64,000 nucleotides of DNA from Herbaspirillum huttiense (GCF_004367745.1 NZ_CP037993.1:4898001-4962000), one strand, 5' to 3'. Positions 9,403 through 19,538 are shown, counted from the stretch's first letter. Numbers and translations are program-made. The notes: generated by a model not told the origin, from the sequence alone.

Positions 9403-10149
9403 ATGAACACCGATCCTTCCGCCAAGTCGTCGTCGCAGATTGCGGTCCGCATCACCGAGGCCATCCTCGCCAAGCAACTGGCACCGGGGACGCGCTTGGG
9501 CGAACAGCAGCTGGCCGACCTGTTCGGCGTCTCGCGCACCCAGGTGCGCGAAGCGCTGACCCGGCTCATGGCGCGTGGCATCGTCACCGTCAGTGCCCGG
9601 CGCGGCTGGTTCGTCATCGAGCCGACTGCTGAACAGGCGCGCGAAGCCTTCGAGGCACGCCGCGTGATCGAACTGGGGCTGTTGCGCCAGGCGCGGGTGC
9701 GGCCGATCAGCGCGCAGGCCATCGGCCAGCTGCGCGATCACATCGCACGTGAAGAGGCGGCCATCGCCGGGGCCGATGTGGGGGCGCGCAGCTATCTGCT
9801 GGGGGACTTCCATGTCTGTCTGTGCGAATGCCTGGGCAACTCGCTGCTGTCGGAAACGCTGCGCGACCTGACCGCGCGCACCACCTTGACGGCCATGCTG
9901 CACCAGTCGTCGGAGCAGGCCGAGGATTCGTGTTCGGAACATGTATTGATCGTCGAAGCGCTGGAACGCGGCGATCTGGAACGGGCAGAGCAACTGATGC
10001 AGGACCACCTGCAGCATGTGGAATCAGGGCTCACCCAGGTGCGCAGCAGCGATCCGCTGGAACCGCTGCGGCAGGCGCTGGCATCGGTGTCGCGGCAGGG
10101 GGCTGCGGGCGAGACCGGACTGCCGCGCCAGGAAAGCAAACGGCCTTGA
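9403..10149 (+). CDS. GntR family (FadR subfamily) transcriptional regulator
   Basis: The product is 248 aa with an N-terminal winged helix (about 12-75; LGEQQLADLFGVSRTQVREAL is the helix-turn-helix) and an all-helical FCD ligand domain (about 85-225). That domain shows the usual pattern: D-x-x-x-C/H in LGDFHVCLCE and a late histidine in CSEHVLIVEAL. The start at ATG 9403 has AGGGG 5-9 nt upstream. The gene precedes an amino-acid ABC importer in the same direction with a 58-bp gap, so the inferred role is control of that importer by its substrate or a metabolite. The ligand cannot be read from sequence. Confidence 0.85.
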   Translation: MNTDPSAKSSSQIAVRITEAILAKQLAPGTRLGEQQLADLFGVSRTQVREALTRLMARGIVTVSARRGWFVIEPTAEQAREAFEARRVIELGLLRQARVRPISAQAIGQLRDHIAREEAAIAGADVGARSYLLGDFHVCLCECLGNSLLSETLRDLTARTTLTAMLHQSSEQAEDSCSEHVLIVEALERGDLERAEQLMQDHLQHVESGLTQVRSSDPLEPLRQALASVSRQGAAGETGLPRQESKRP

Positions 10150-10207
10150 GCTGCACAACAGGCCACTCATCAACGTAGTCAATGACGTCAACCCAAGGGA
10201 AACTGCT

Positions 10208-10990
10208 ATGAAACTGACCAAACTCCTGCTCGGCCTGATGGCCGGCGCCATGATGTTCTCCGCTTCGGCTGCCCGCGCCGACGCCCTGGACGATATCCAG
10301 AAGCACGGCACGCTGCGCGTGGCGGTGCCGGCCGACTTCCCGCCGTTTGGCTCGGTCGACAGCGACCTCAAGCCGCTGGGCTTCGACATCGACGTGGCCA
10401 ACCTGATCGCCAAGAAGATGGGCGTGAAGGTCGAACTGATCCCGGTCTCCAGCGCCAACCGCATTCCCTACCTGACCACGAAGAAAGTCGACCTGGTCAT
10501 CTCCAGCATGGGCAAGAACGCCGAGCGTGAGAAGGTGATCGACTTCAGCGCTGCCTATGCGCCCTTCTTCAATGGCGTGTTCGGCCCGGCCGACCTGCCG
10601 GTCAAGAGCGCCGCCGACCTGGCCGGCAAGACCATTGCCGTCACCCGTGGCTCGGTGGAAGACCTGGAACTGACCAAGATCGTGCCGGCCTCGGCTACCG
10701 TGAAGCGCTACGAAGACAACAACAGCACCATCAGCTCCTTCCTCTCCGGCCAGGTGCAGCTGGTAGCGACCGGCAACGTGGTGGCCGCCGCCATCATCGC
10801 CAAGAACCCGCCCAAGAAGCCCGAGACCAAGTTCCTGATCAAGGATTCGCCTTGCTTCATCGGCCTGAACAAGGGTGAGAAGAAACTGCAGGACAAGGTC
10901 GACGCCATCCTGGCCGATGCCAAGAAGGACGGCAGCCTCAACGCCATCTCCCAGAAGTGGCTGGGCCTGCCGCTGCCGGCTGGCCTGTAA
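10208..10990 (+). CDS. polar amino-acid ABC transporter, periplasmic binding protein
   Basis: The product is 260 aa from ATG 10208, with AAGGGA upstream. Signal peptide about 1-25 (ends SAARADA). The mature protein is a cluster-3 solute-binding protein: TLRVAVPADFPPFG, then LGFDIDVANLIAKKMG, SSANRIPYLTTKKVDLVISSMGKNAEREKVIDFS, and a late KDGSLNAISQKWLG. It delivers an amino acid to the two permeases and ATPase downstream. A longer upstream frame from 10016 is rejected because it overlaps the GntR gene and lacks a signal peptide at its start. Confidence 0.9.
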   Translation: MKLTKLLLGLMAGAMMFSASAARADALDDIQKHGTLRVAVPADFPPFGSVDSDLKPLGFDIDVANLIAKKMGVKVELIPVSSANRIPYLTTKKVDLVISSMGKNAEREKVIDFSAAYAPFFNGVFGPADLPVKSAADLAGKTIAVTRGSVEDLELTKIVPASATVKRYEDNNSTISSFLSGQVQLVATGNVVAAAIIAKNPPKKPETKFLIKDSPCFIGLNKGEKKLQDKVDAILADAKKDGSLNAISQKWLGLPLPAGL

Positions 10991-11003
10991 TTTGCTGGAG
11001 TGA

Positions 11004-11026
11004 CCGCACACCTTCGTGGTGTGCGG
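11004..11026 (+). terminator. hairpin after the binding-protein gene, no U-tract
   Basis: A perfect 9-bp stem CCGCACACC/GGTGTGCGG with a 5-nt loop lies 13 bp after the stop. There is no T-run, so it is more likely a 3' stabilising or processing hairpin than a true terminator. Such hairpins commonly let binding-protein mRNA outnumber permease mRNA. Confidence 0.55.
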
Positions 11027-11045
11027 CATGACAGTTGCGGGAATC

Positions 11046-11133
11046 CACCAGTACAGTAGCCAGGCGACGGCAGTACGGTCGCCCGAGAGCACCAATACAG
11101 CACCAATACAGCAGCAGTACAGCAGCAAACCAG
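11046..11133 (+). repeat. 11-bp repeat units (CACCAATACAG type) between binding protein and permease
   Basis: Units at 11090-11100 and 11101-11111 are identical (CACCAATACAG), followed by CAGCAGTACAG at 11112-11122 and a degenerate unit at 11123-11133. Another copy, CACCAGTACAG, lies at 11046-11056. A dyad GGCGAC/GTCGCC (11063-11083) sits among them. The period is about one helical turn. No gene fits here. Confidence 0.6.
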
Positions 11134-11205
11134 TTTTACCCCGGCAGCAGGCAGGCGGACAACCCGGCAAACGCAGCATTTTCGAGGCAGGGCAGACACG
11201 ACATC

Positions 11206-11877
11206 ATGGCTTATCAATTCGATTTTCTTTCCACGCTCGACTACACCGACGTCATCGTCAAGGGTGTGGCGACCACCGCCGAGCTCATCGCCATCGGCGG
11301 CGTGCTGGGCGTGGCCGTGGGCATCTTCGGTGCCTGGGCACGCACGCAGGGGCCGGGCTGGCTCAAACCCATTGTCAGCGGCTATGTGGAGATCATCCGC
11401 AACACGCCCTTCCTGGTGCAGCTGTTCTTCATCTTCTTCGGCCTGCCTTCGCTGAACATCCACATCAGTGAAATCACCGCTGCCATCCTGGCCATGGTGA
11501 TCAACCTGGGGGCCTACAGCACCGAGATCATCCGCGCCGGCGTACAAGCGATTCCGCGCGGGCAGATCGAGGCGGCGCAATCGCTGTCGATGTCGCGCGG
11601 GCAGATCTTCCGCCACATCATCCTGCGTCCGGCGCTGCAGAAGATCTGGCCGGCGTTGTCTTCGCAGGTGGTCATCGTCATGCTGGGCTCGGCGGTGTGT
11701 TCGCAGATCGCGGTGGAAGAATTGTCCTTCGCGGCCAACTACATCCAGGGCCGCAACTTCCGCGCCTTCGAAGCCTACATCGTCGCCACCGCCATCTACC
11801 TGGTGCTGGCCATCCTGCTGCGCCAGTTGCTGCGCCTGATCGGCAACCACTTCATCACTGCCCGGAGGACCGCATGA
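11206..11877 (+). CDS. polar amino-acid ABC transporter permease 1
   Basis: The product is 223 aa from ATG 11206 (GAGGCAGGGCAG upstream). It has about five membrane segments and the HisMQ-family signature: YVEIIRNTPFLVQLFFIFFGLP near 62-83, and EIIRAGVQAIPRGQIEAAQSLSMS, the EAA loop that contacts the ATPase. The stop overlaps the next permease start (ATGA). The upstream extension from 11035 is discarded because it runs through the 11-bp repeats. Confidence 0.9.
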   Translation: MAYQFDFLSTLDYTDVIVKGVATTAELIAIGGVLGVAVGIFGAWARTQGPGWLKPIVSGYVEIIRNTPFLVQLFFIFFGLPSLNIHISEITAAILAMVINLGAYSTEIIRAGVQAIPRGQIEAAQSLSMSRGQIFRHIILRPALQKIWPALSSQVVIVMLGSAVCSQIAVEELSFAANYIQGRNFRAFEAYIVATAIYLVLAILLRQLLRLIGNHFITARRTA

Positions 11878-12530
11878 TCACGTTCACCACCTGGGACATC
11901 GTCCGCAACCTGATGCTGGCGTGGCGCTGGACCATCGTCCTGTCGCTGGTCACCTTCGTGCTCGGCGGCGCACTGGGCCTGATCATCCTGTTCATGCGCA
12001 CCTCGCGCCAGAACTGGCTGCGACAAGTCGCACGGCTCTACATCGAACTGTTCCAGGGCACGCCGCTGCTGATGCAGTTGTTCCTGGTCTTCTTCGGCAT
12101 TGCGCTGTTCGGTATCGAAGTGCCGGCCTGGCTGGCGGCGGGACTGGCGCTGATGTGCTGGAGCGCGTCGTATCTCGCCGAGATCTGGCGCGGCTGCGTG
12201 GAAGCCATTCCCAAGGGGCAGTGGGAAGCCTCATCGGTGCTGGCCATGGGCTATTTCCAGCAGATGCGCTACATCGTGCTGCCGCAGGCTTTCCGGATCG
12301 CGATTGCACCGACGGTGGGATTTGGCGTGCAGATCATCAAGTCGACGGCGGTGACCTCCATCATCGGCTTCATCGAATTGTCCAAGGCCGGCACCGTCAT
12401 CACCAATGCCACCTTCCGCCCCTTCACGGTGTTTGCCATCGTGGGTGCCTTCTACTTCGTGCTTTGCTGGCCGCTGTCCAAGTACAGCCAGTCTTTAGAA
12501 AGGAAATACAATGCCGCTCATCGCCATTGA
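11874..12530 (+). CDS. polar amino-acid ABC transporter permease 2
   Basis: The product is 218 aa, starting at the ATG that overlaps the previous stop; GGAGGAC lies 5-11 nt upstream. It is the same HisMQ family: LYIELFQGTPLLMQLFLVFFGIA and an EAA loop at LAEIWRGCVEAIPKGQWEASSVLAMG. It pairs with permease 1 to form the heterodimeric channel. The last 20 nt overlap the ATPase gene. Confidence 0.9.
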   Translation: MITFTTWDIVRNLMLAWRWTIVLSLVTFVLGGALGLIILFMRTSRQNWLRQVARLYIELFQGTPLLMQLFLVFFGIALFGIEVPAWLAAGLALMCWSASYLAEIWRGCVEAIPKGQWEASSVLAMGYFQQMRYIVLPQAFRIAIAPTVGFGVQIIKSTAVTSIIGFIELSKAGTVITNATFRPFTVFAIVGAFYFVLCWPLSKYSQSLERKYNAAHRH

Positions 12531-13245
12531 CAACGTCAAGAAACGCTTCGGCGACAACGAAGTCCTCAAGGGCATCAGCCTGGACGTCGAGCCCGGTGAA
12601 GTGATCGCCATCATCGGCAAGAGCGGTTCGGGCAAGTCGACGCTGCTGCGCTGTATCAACGGCCTGGAGAGCATCGACGAAGGCAACATCAGCGTGGCCG
12701 GTGCCAAGCTGGGTGCGAGCGAACTGGAGCTGCGCAACCTGCGGCTGAAGGTCGGCATGATCTTCCAGCAGTTCAACCTGTTCCCGCATCTCTCGGTGGG
12801 CCGCAACGTGATGATTGCGCCGATGATCGTCAAGGGCACGAGCGAAGCCGAAGCGATGGCCACGGCCAAGGCCAATCTGGAGAAGGTCGGGCTGGGTCAC
12901 AAGTTTGATGCATTTCCGGACCAACTCTCCGGCGGCCAGCAGCAGCGCGTGGCGATTGCGCGCGCGCTGTCGATGAATCCGCAGGCGCTGCTGTGCGACG
13001 AGATCACCTCGGCGCTGGATCCGGAACTGGTCAACGAAGTGCTGACCGTCATGCGCGGCCTGGCCAAGGAAGGCATGACGCTGTTGATGGTGACGCACGA
13101 GATGCGTTTTGCGCGCGAGGTCTGCAACCGGCTGGTGTTCATGCACCAGGGCAAGGTGCATGAGATCGGACCGCCGGAGGAATTGTTCGGCAATCCCAAG
13201 ACGCCGGAATTGCAGCAGTTCATCGGGATGACGCAGGGGGCTTGA
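12511..13245 (+). CDS. polar amino-acid ABC transporter ATPase
   Basis: The product is 244 aa. Walker A is GKSGSGKST (36-44), the Q-loop is in [14 protein letters not shown], the signature is LSGGQQQR, Walker B is [12 protein letters not shown] and the switch is VTHEM. The Walker B region has CDEITSALD where DEPTSALD is usual, a tolerated variation. It is highly similar in layout to GlnQ/HisP proteins. It is the last gene of the importer operon and is followed by a strong terminator. Confidence 0.92.
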   Translation: MPLIAIDNVKKRFGDNEVLKGISLDVEPGEVIAIIGKSGSGKSTLLRCINGLESIDEGNISVAGAKLGASELELRNLRLKVGMIFQQFNLFPHLSVGRNVMIAPMIVKGTSEAEAMATAKANLEKVGLGHKFDAFPDQLSGGQQQRVAIARALSMNPQALLCDEITSALDPELVNEVLTVMRGLAKEGMTLLMVTHEMRFAREVCNRLVFMHQGKVHEIGPPEELFGNPKTPELQQFIGMTQGA

Positions 13246-13281
13246 AGCGGACTCTGCACAAGTTGCTGTAGCGGGATCACA

Positions 13282-13320
13282 ACCCCAGGTCTGGAAGAAT
13301 TTCCGGGCCTGGGTTTTTTT
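13282..13320 (+). terminator. rho-independent terminator of the amino-acid importer operon
   Basis: Inverted repeat AACCCCAGG ... CCTGGGTT with further pairing of GGAA/TTCC toward the loop, followed by seven T (13314-13320). Confidence 0.85.
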
Positions 13321-13416
13321 AATGCTCAACCTTCTTTCGATGACCGTCGGACTGCTATGGTCCCTTCGTCTCAACAGCTCCAATTTTTCAACACTGCTCA
13401 AGCGAAGGAAGCGACC

Positions 13417-13572
13417 ATGATCAGCGCTGCAATGACGGAATCGGAATATCTCGCCGCGCTTGCCGAGATTGAAACACTGATGTTGGCGACACTTGACTCT
13501 GAAGATGGGCAGCGTTTGGATGCGCTGGTGTGCCTTGTCCAAACCTATGAGGCAAAATATTGCCCGCTGTGA
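13417..13572 (+). CDS. small protein resembling the N-terminal part of HigA-type antitoxins (COG5499-like), truncated
   Basis: The product is 51 aa from ATG 13417, with GAAGGAAGC upstream. TESEYLAALAEIETLM ... SEDGQRLDALVCLVQTYEAKYCPL closely follows the N-terminal half of HigA-like antitoxins, where a helical region (pattern t-eaeYeaALaeIe.Lm) ends at YE..h.pi and is normally followed by an HTH domain. Here a stop follows immediately, so the DNA-binding half is missing. There is no RelE/HigB-like toxin gene beside it. It is either a decayed antitoxin or a free-standing domain. The recognition is from memory of the family pattern. Confidence 0.55.
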   Translation: MISAAMTESEYLAALAEIETLMLATLDSEDGQRLDALVCLVQTYEAKYCPL

Positions 13573-13612
13573 AGGCATTTCCGGCCGACACCGCCGAAAA
13601 TCATTGCCCCAT

Positions 13613-13644
13613 GCAAAAGCCCCGGCTGAAACCGGGGCTTTTGC
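13613..13644. terminator. bidirectional terminator between the HigA-like ORF and the lipoprotein gene
   Basis: Perfect 13-bp inverted repeat GCAAAAGCCCCGG/CCGGGGCTTTTGC around a 6-nt loop. The A/T base pairs give a short U-tract on both strands, which suits the convergent genes. Confidence 0.85.
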
Positions 13645-13668
13645 TTGATGCGATCAGGCAATCGCGAA

Positions 13669-14214
13669 TCATCGGTCGACTTCACACACCTTCCGGTCAT
13701 TCTCATAAAACACCACCGGCCCCGTCGTGAACCGTTCCTTGGGAATGGCCACCATCAGGTAATCCTTGATGCGATACGAGGCGCCGGAAGCCGGTGCGCG
13801 ATAGAGATAGTTCAGACGCAGGGTGCCGTCGCGCAGACGCAGCGACAAGGGCGTGAAGACATGGGGACGTTCCGCCGCATCCGGCGCGGTCATGCTGCGC
13901 GCCACCACCAGATATTGCTTGCGTTCAAAATGATCGGCCGAAGGACCGAAGGGACGCTTGTCGTTCATCACCGGAGCCGGCTGCATCCAGCGGTCCCACT
14001 CGGCGCGGCTGCGGATCAGGGCACAGAAAACCGGCTGGCGCTGCTCATCCCAGTTCTTCAGGAAACCCTGGTAGGAACCGCTCAGGACCGTCTTGTACGG
14101 TACCACCGTCGGGTCCTCGGCTTCCGTCCACGGCATCATGGAACACCCCGACATGGCCACCAGTACGGTGCCACCCACGATCCACTGCATGCTTTCCCTG
14201 ATCGACTTGCGCAT
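13669..14214 (-). CDS. hypothetical lipoprotein
   Basis: The product is 181 aa. The signal peptide is MRKSIRESMQWIVGGTVLVAMSGC with lipobox MSGC (Cys24). The rest is soluble, with no motif I recognise; a pattern such as FERKQYLVVARSMTAP ... LRLRDGTLRLNYLYRAP suggests a small beta-rich domain. It is flanked by a shared terminator and by the deaminase gene transcribed away from it. The codon pattern is normal and the lipoprotein signal is clear, so it is a real gene of unknown role in the envelope. Confidence 0.8.
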   Translation of the reverse strand: MRKSIRESMQWIVGGTVLVAMSGCSMMPWTEAEDPTVVPYKTVLSGSYQGFLKNWDEQRQPVFCALIRSRAEWDRWMQPAPVMNDKRPFGPSADHFERKQYLVVARSMTAPDAAERPHVFTPLSLRLRDGTLRLNYLYRAPASGASYRIKDYLMVAIPKERFTTGPVVFYENDRKVCEVDR

Positions 14215-15573
<1,359 letters not shown>

Positions 15574-15574
<1 letters not shown>

Positions 15575-15839
15575 GGCCTGTTCACATTCAATCTGTGAGA
15601 TGCGTTGCCCCCAGAAGGCGGGCTGGCAAGGCGCGCGTCAGGGTTGGTGGTGGTGCCACCAGCCCTGACGTGCAACGCGGCCAGCGCGCCTTCTGGGGGC
15701 AACCCTCCGGGAGAGGCCGCCAAGCGTCGCCTGCCGTTGTTGCAGCTCCTTGCCGTGGCACCACCACGGCGCGTCGCCGCGCCTAGGCAGTCAACGCTTG
15801 GCGACCTCTCGCACTCACAGATTGAATGTGAACAGGCCC
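15574..15839. mobile_element. 266-bp MITE-like element, TA target duplication, inserted in the deaminase stop codon
   Basis: The ends 15572-15599 and 15814-15841 are a perfect 28-bp inverted repeat including the flanking TA; the outermost element bases are GGGCCTGTTCACATTC. TA is present on both sides (15572-15573, 15840-15841). Inside are two further hairpin arms: 15604-15620 with 15687-15703 (17/17) and 15711-15727 with 15794-15810 (16/17). The whole element could fold as a three-way cruciform. There is no coding frame for a transposase, so it must have moved in trans. TA duplication points to an IS630/Tc1-mariner type transposase. Confidence 0.85.
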
Positions 15840-15865
15840 TAAACCTGCCGCAGCTTGCAACACCG

Positions 15866-15890
15866 CGCCCGGCCATGTGCCGGGCGTTTT
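15866..15890 (+). terminator. native terminator of the deaminase gene, now displaced by the MITE
   Basis: Stem CGCCCGGC/GCCGGGCG with loop CATGT and TTTT at 15887-15890. Without the insertion it would begin about 25 bp after the stop codon. Confidence 0.7.
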
Positions 15891-16071
15891 CATATCCCTT
15901 GCGGTCAAGCACGCTTCTTGCATAGGAGTTACAGGGGATTGGCGACGGTCCGGCCCGTCTTTTGCAGCGCGCCACCGGCACCATTGACCACCCATTTTTG
16001 CCGCAATCGAACGCACGGATTGACAACAATTTCTGGAACAAAGATTACGCCATGCAGCATGCGGTACGCCA

Positions 16072-16081
16072 TTGTTCACAA
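16072..16081. promoter_or_regulatory. TTGTTCACAA dyad upstream of GntR gene 2
   Basis: The TTGT-NN-ACAA half-site pair lies about 195 bp before the start of the FadR-type regulator at 16276. The identical 10-mer recurs before puuD at 22903-22912. Confidence 0.45.
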
Positions 16082-16275
16082 GGGAAGTTTGCCCCATCGG
16101 CGCTGCGCCGCAGCATCGAAAGTCGCGTCGGCGGTGACCCAAAGAGGGTCACAGGGCATTCTTTTTGGTGCAGAATGAGCCCCGTTTTGTTGCAAATCCA
16201 TTTTCAGATTGTTGACGATCCATGCGCCTCGTTGTTGACCGGCAAGACCTTCCAGACAGTCATTCCAGCCAGAGC

Positions 16276-17025
16276 ATGAGCATCATGAACAAAGCCAGCA
16301 AAACCGCACGCCCCCCTGCCGCCCCGGCCCGCGCCAGTGCACGCGAGCGCGAAAGCACGGGAGCGGTCGAGGAGAGGATGTACCAGGACATCTATGACGC
16401 GATCATGGAACACCGCCTGCCGCCGCGTACCAAGCTGACCGAGCAGACCCTGTGCCAGATCTACGACACGGCCCGCCACACGGTGCGCAAGGTGCTCTCG
16501 CGCCTGGCCTCGGAGGGCATGGTGGATCTGGAAGCCAACCGGGGCGCCTTCATCGCCAGCCCTTCGCATGCGGAGGTGCGCGACATGTTCGAGTTGCGCA
16601 ACATCCTCGAACATGCGGTGCTGGAGAAGGTCGGGCGCGAGGCGGGCACGCGCCAGATCGCCGGTTTGCGGCGCATGGTGGAGGAAGAGCGGGATTGCTA
16701 TCTGAACGGTGACCGGCCTCGCTGGATCCGGCTTTCCGCCCAGTTCCACCTGGCGCTGGCGGAGCTGACCGGCAATGCGCTGCTGGTGGAGACGCTGCGC
16801 AAGCTGGTTTCGCGCACCACGCTGATGATCGCCAAGACGGAGGCGCCGGGCCACAACGCCTGCTCCTTCGATGAACACGAGACCGTGCTGGAAGCGCTGG
16901 AAAAAGGCGATGTTGCCGCAGCCCAGTCGCATATGGCACATCACTTGCATTTGTGCGAGGACCGGGTACGGCCGGATGCGGATGATCAGTTCGATCTGCG
17001 TGCCGTGCTCGGCAAGGGACTGTGA
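16276..17025 (+). CDS. GntR family (FadR subfamily) regulator of the allantoin/urate genes
   Basis: The product is 249 aa from ATG 16276 (CCAGAGC upstream). A longer frame from 16222 adds 18 residues with no ribosome-binding site. The N-terminus is a disordered Ala/Pro-rich tail. The winged helix (about 30-95) has LTEQTLCQIYDTARHTVRKVLSRLASEGMVDLEANRGAFIA, and the FCD domain (about 100-235) has DMFELRNILEHAVLE, SAQFHLALAELTGN and DEHETVLEALEKGD. It precedes NCS1 permease, allantoin racemase and allantoinase genes, all on the plus strand, so a purine-degradation intermediate such as allantoin or urate is the likely ligand (inference). Confidence 0.85.
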   Translation: MSIMNKASKTARPPAAPARASARERESTGAVEERMYQDIYDAIMEHRLPPRTKLTEQTLCQIYDTARHTVRKVLSRLASEGMVDLEANRGAFIASPSHAEVRDMFELRNILEHAVLEKVGREAGTRQIAGLRRMVEEERDCYLNGDRPRWIRLSAQFHLALAELTGNALLVETLRKLVSRTTLMIAKTEAPGHNACSFDEHETVLEALEKGDVAAAQSHMAHHLHLCEDRVRPDADDQFDLRAVLGKGL

Positions 17026-17248
17026 CCCACGGGCCGGCGCGCACACCCTGATTTTCCCGCCAGGGAGGATCAGGAAGATGGAAGAAGGAAGTGAGAAACA
17101 AACAGGGCCACGTCGCGCGGCCGAATGCAATACCGACCGTGTGACCACCACCATGCCGACAAGAGCATGCAGGAAGTCCGTTGAACAGCCCGGCTGCGGC
17201 CGGGCGTGATTCGTTTCACCCAACCTTTCTCTCTGATGGAGACCGGCC

Positions 17249-18700
17249 ATGACTACCGACGCTTCCCCCTCCGCTGCACCCGGCGCCTATCTCGCCGGCG
17301 CCGACGATGCGCGCCTGACCAATGAAGACCTTGCCCCCCTGAAGAAACAGACCTGGGGTTCCTACAACATCTTTGCCTTCTGGATGTCCGACGTGCACAG
17401 CGTGGGCGGCTACGTGTTTGCCGGCAGCCTGTTCGCCCTGGGCCTCACCAGCTGGCAGGTGCTGATCTCGCTGCTGATCGGCATCAGCATCGTCTACCTG
17501 CTGTGCAACCTGGTGGCGCGTCCCAGCCAGGCGCATGGCGTGCCCTATCCGGTGATGAGCCGCCTGTCCTTTGGCGTGCTGGGCGCCAACGTCCCCGCGA
17601 TGATCCGCGGCCTGATCGCGGTGGCCTGGTACGGCATCCAGACCTATCTGGCCTCGGCCGCCTTTGTGGTGGTGGTGCTGAAGTTCTTCCCGGAACTGAA
17701 GCCTTATGCCGATGTTCATGTGCACTCCTTCGCCGGCCTCTCCACGCTGGGCTGGGGCGGCTTCCTGCTGCTGTGGGTGCTGCAGGCGCTGGTGTTCTGG
17801 AACGGCATGGAGACCATCAAGAAGTTCATCGACTTTGCCGGTCCGGCGGTCTATGTGGTCATGTTCATCCTGGCGGGCTGGATGATCTACAAGGCCGGCT
17901 GGCAGAATGTCGGCCTGAACCTGGGCGAGATCAAGTACAGCGGCTGGGCGGCGGTCTCGGTGATGATCACGGCGATCTCGCTGGTGGTGTCCTACTTCTC
18001 GGGGCCGATGCTCAACTTCGGCGACTTCTCCCGCTACTGCCATACCTTCGCCGATGTGAAGCGCGGCAACTTCTGGGGCCTGCCGGTCAACTTCCTGGCG
18101 TTCTCGATAGTCACGGTGGTGACTACTTCGGCCACCATTGCCGTGTTTGGCGAACTGATCACCGATCCGGTGGAAACCGTCTCGCGCATCGACAGCACGA
18201 CTGCTGCCGTGATCGGCGCGCTGACCTTCCTGACGGCCACCATCGGCATCAACATCGTGGCCAACTTCGTCTCGGCCGCGTTCGACTTTTCCAATCTCTC
18301 GCCCAGCCGCATCAGCTGGCGCGCCGGCGGCATGATCGCCGCCACGGCCTCGATCTTCATCACGCCCTGGAACCTGTTCGGCAATCCGGAAGTGATCCAC
18401 TACACGCTGGATGTACTGGGCGGCTTCATCGGCCCGCTGTACGGCATCCTGCTGTCGGACTACTACCTGGTCAAGCAACGCCAGGTGAAGGTCGAGGATC
18501 TCTACACCATGCGTCCTGAAGGTCGCTACTGGTACACCAATGGCGTGAACCGTGATGCGGTCAAGGCGCTGGTGCTGGCCGCAGCCGTGTGCGTGGCCTG
18601 CGTCATGCTGCCGCAGCTGCGCAAAGCGGCGGACTTCTCGTGGTTCATCGGTGCGGCGCTGGGCGCGGTGTTCTACCTGATGTTCGCGCGCAAGCGTTGA
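17249..18700 (+). CDS. NCS1 family nucleobase/allantoin:cation symporter
   Basis: The product is 483 aa with about 12 membrane segments. NCS1 hallmarks: an N-terminal NEDLAPLKKQTWGSYNIFAFWMSDVHSVGGY loop before TM1, then HGVPYPVMSRLSFGVLGANVPAMIRGLIAVAWYGIQT, and FGDFSRYC in the middle. Start ATG 17249 with GGAGACC upstream. By context between a GntR regulator and allantoin enzymes it most likely imports allantoin, though uracil, hydantoin or another nucleobase is possible from family alone. The gene after it starts 39 bp downstream. Confidence 0.88.
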   Translation: MTTDASPSAAPGAYLAGADDARLTNEDLAPLKKQTWGSYNIFAFWMSDVHSVGGYVFAGSLFALGLTSWQVLISLLIGISIVYLLCNLVARPSQAHGVPYPVMSRLSFGVLGANVPAMIRGLIAVAWYGIQTYLASAAFVVVVLKFFPELKPYADVHVHSFAGLSTLGWGGFLLLWVLQALVFWNGMETIKKFIDFAGPAVYVVMFILAGWMIYKAGWQNVGLNLGEIKYSGWAAVSVMITAISLVVSYFSGPMLNFGDFSRYCHTFADVKRGNFWGLPVNFLAFSIVTVVTTSATIAVFGELITDPVETVSRIDSTTAAVIGALTFLTATIGINIVANFVSAAFDFSNLSPSRISWRAGGMIAATASIFITPWNLFGNPEVIHYTLDVLGGFIGPLYGILLSDYYLVKQRQVKVEDLYTMRPEGRYWYTNGVNRDAVKALVLAAAVCVACVMLPQLRKAADFSWFIGAALGAVFYLMFARKR

Positions 18701-18739
18701 GCGTCGCCGACCTGGACTTCATTGCATCAAGGAACAAGC

Positions 18740-19474
18740 ATGCGTATCAAGCTGATCAATCCCAATACCACCATGAGCATGACCGATGCCATGACCGCCT
18801 GCGCCCGTCAGGTGGCGGCACCCGGCACCGAGATCACGGGCGTGAGTCCGCGGATGGGGCCGGCCTCCATCGAGAGCCACTATGACGAGGCGCTGGCCGT
18901 GCCGGGCCTGCTGCAGGAAATCGAGCAGGGCGAGCGCGAGGGAGTGGACGCCTACGTGATTGCCTGTTTCGGCGACCCTGGTTTGTCGGCCGCGCGCGAG
19001 CTGGCGCGGGGACCGGTGATCGGGATTGCCGAAGCGGCGATGCACATGGCCAGTCTGGTCGCTCCGTCCTTCTCGGTGGTGACCACGCTGGCGCGCACCA
19101 GCGGCATGGCCTGGCATCTGGCCGAGCGTTACGGCATGCAGCGTTTTTGCCGCAACGTACGTGCCTGCGAGATTGCGGTGCTGGAGCTGGAGAATCCGGC
19201 TTCCGATGCGCGGGCGCGCATTACCGACGAGTGCCGGCGTGCGCTGGCTGAAGACGGGGCCGAGGCCATCGTGCTGGGGTGTGCCGGCATGGCCGACCTG
19301 TGTGCGGCCATTGGCCGTGACATTGGTGCACCGGTGATCGACGGCGTGACCGCAGCGGTCAAGCTGGCGGAGTCGCTGGTGGCGCTGGGGCTGGGCACGG
19401 CCAAGGGTGGTGAATGGGCGCGGCCTTTGCCCAAGGCTTATCATGGATTGCTCAGCGGTTTTGCACGTGTGTGA
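18740..19474 (+). CDS. hpxA: allantoin racemase (Asp/Glu/hydantoin racemase family)
   Basis: The product is 244 aa from ATG 18740 (AAGGAAC upstream; a TTG at 18722 is less likely). MRIKLINPNTTMSMTD is the typical start of hydantoin/allantoin racemases. The two catalytic cysteines are in VIACFGDPGL (about residue 75) and VLGCAGMADL (about 180). It would interconvert allantoin enantiomers so that the stereospecific allantoinase can use both. The assignment as allantoin rather than hydantoin racemase depends on the neighbours puuE and puuD. Confidence 0.82.
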   Translation: MRIKLINPNTTMSMTDAMTACARQVAAPGTEITGVSPRMGPASIESHYDEALAVPGLLQEIEQGEREGVDAYVIACFGDPGLSAARELARGPVIGIAEAAMHMASLVAPSFSVVTTLARTSGMAWHLAERYGMQRFCRNVRACEIAVLELENPASDARARITDECRRALAEDGAEAIVLGCAGMADLCAAIGRDIGAPVIDGVTAAVKLAESLVALGLGTAKGGEWARPLPKAYHGLLSGFARV

Positions 19475-19538
19475 TTTTCCCTGCGGCGCTGTGGTTGGGC
19501 GCTGCGATTTCCTTTCTTGACAGCCAAACGAAGAACTT

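Noticed and set aside
11046..11133. CRISPR-like array
   Set aside because: Units are only 11 bp with no spacers; this is a tandem repeat. No CRISPR array was seen anywhere in the window.
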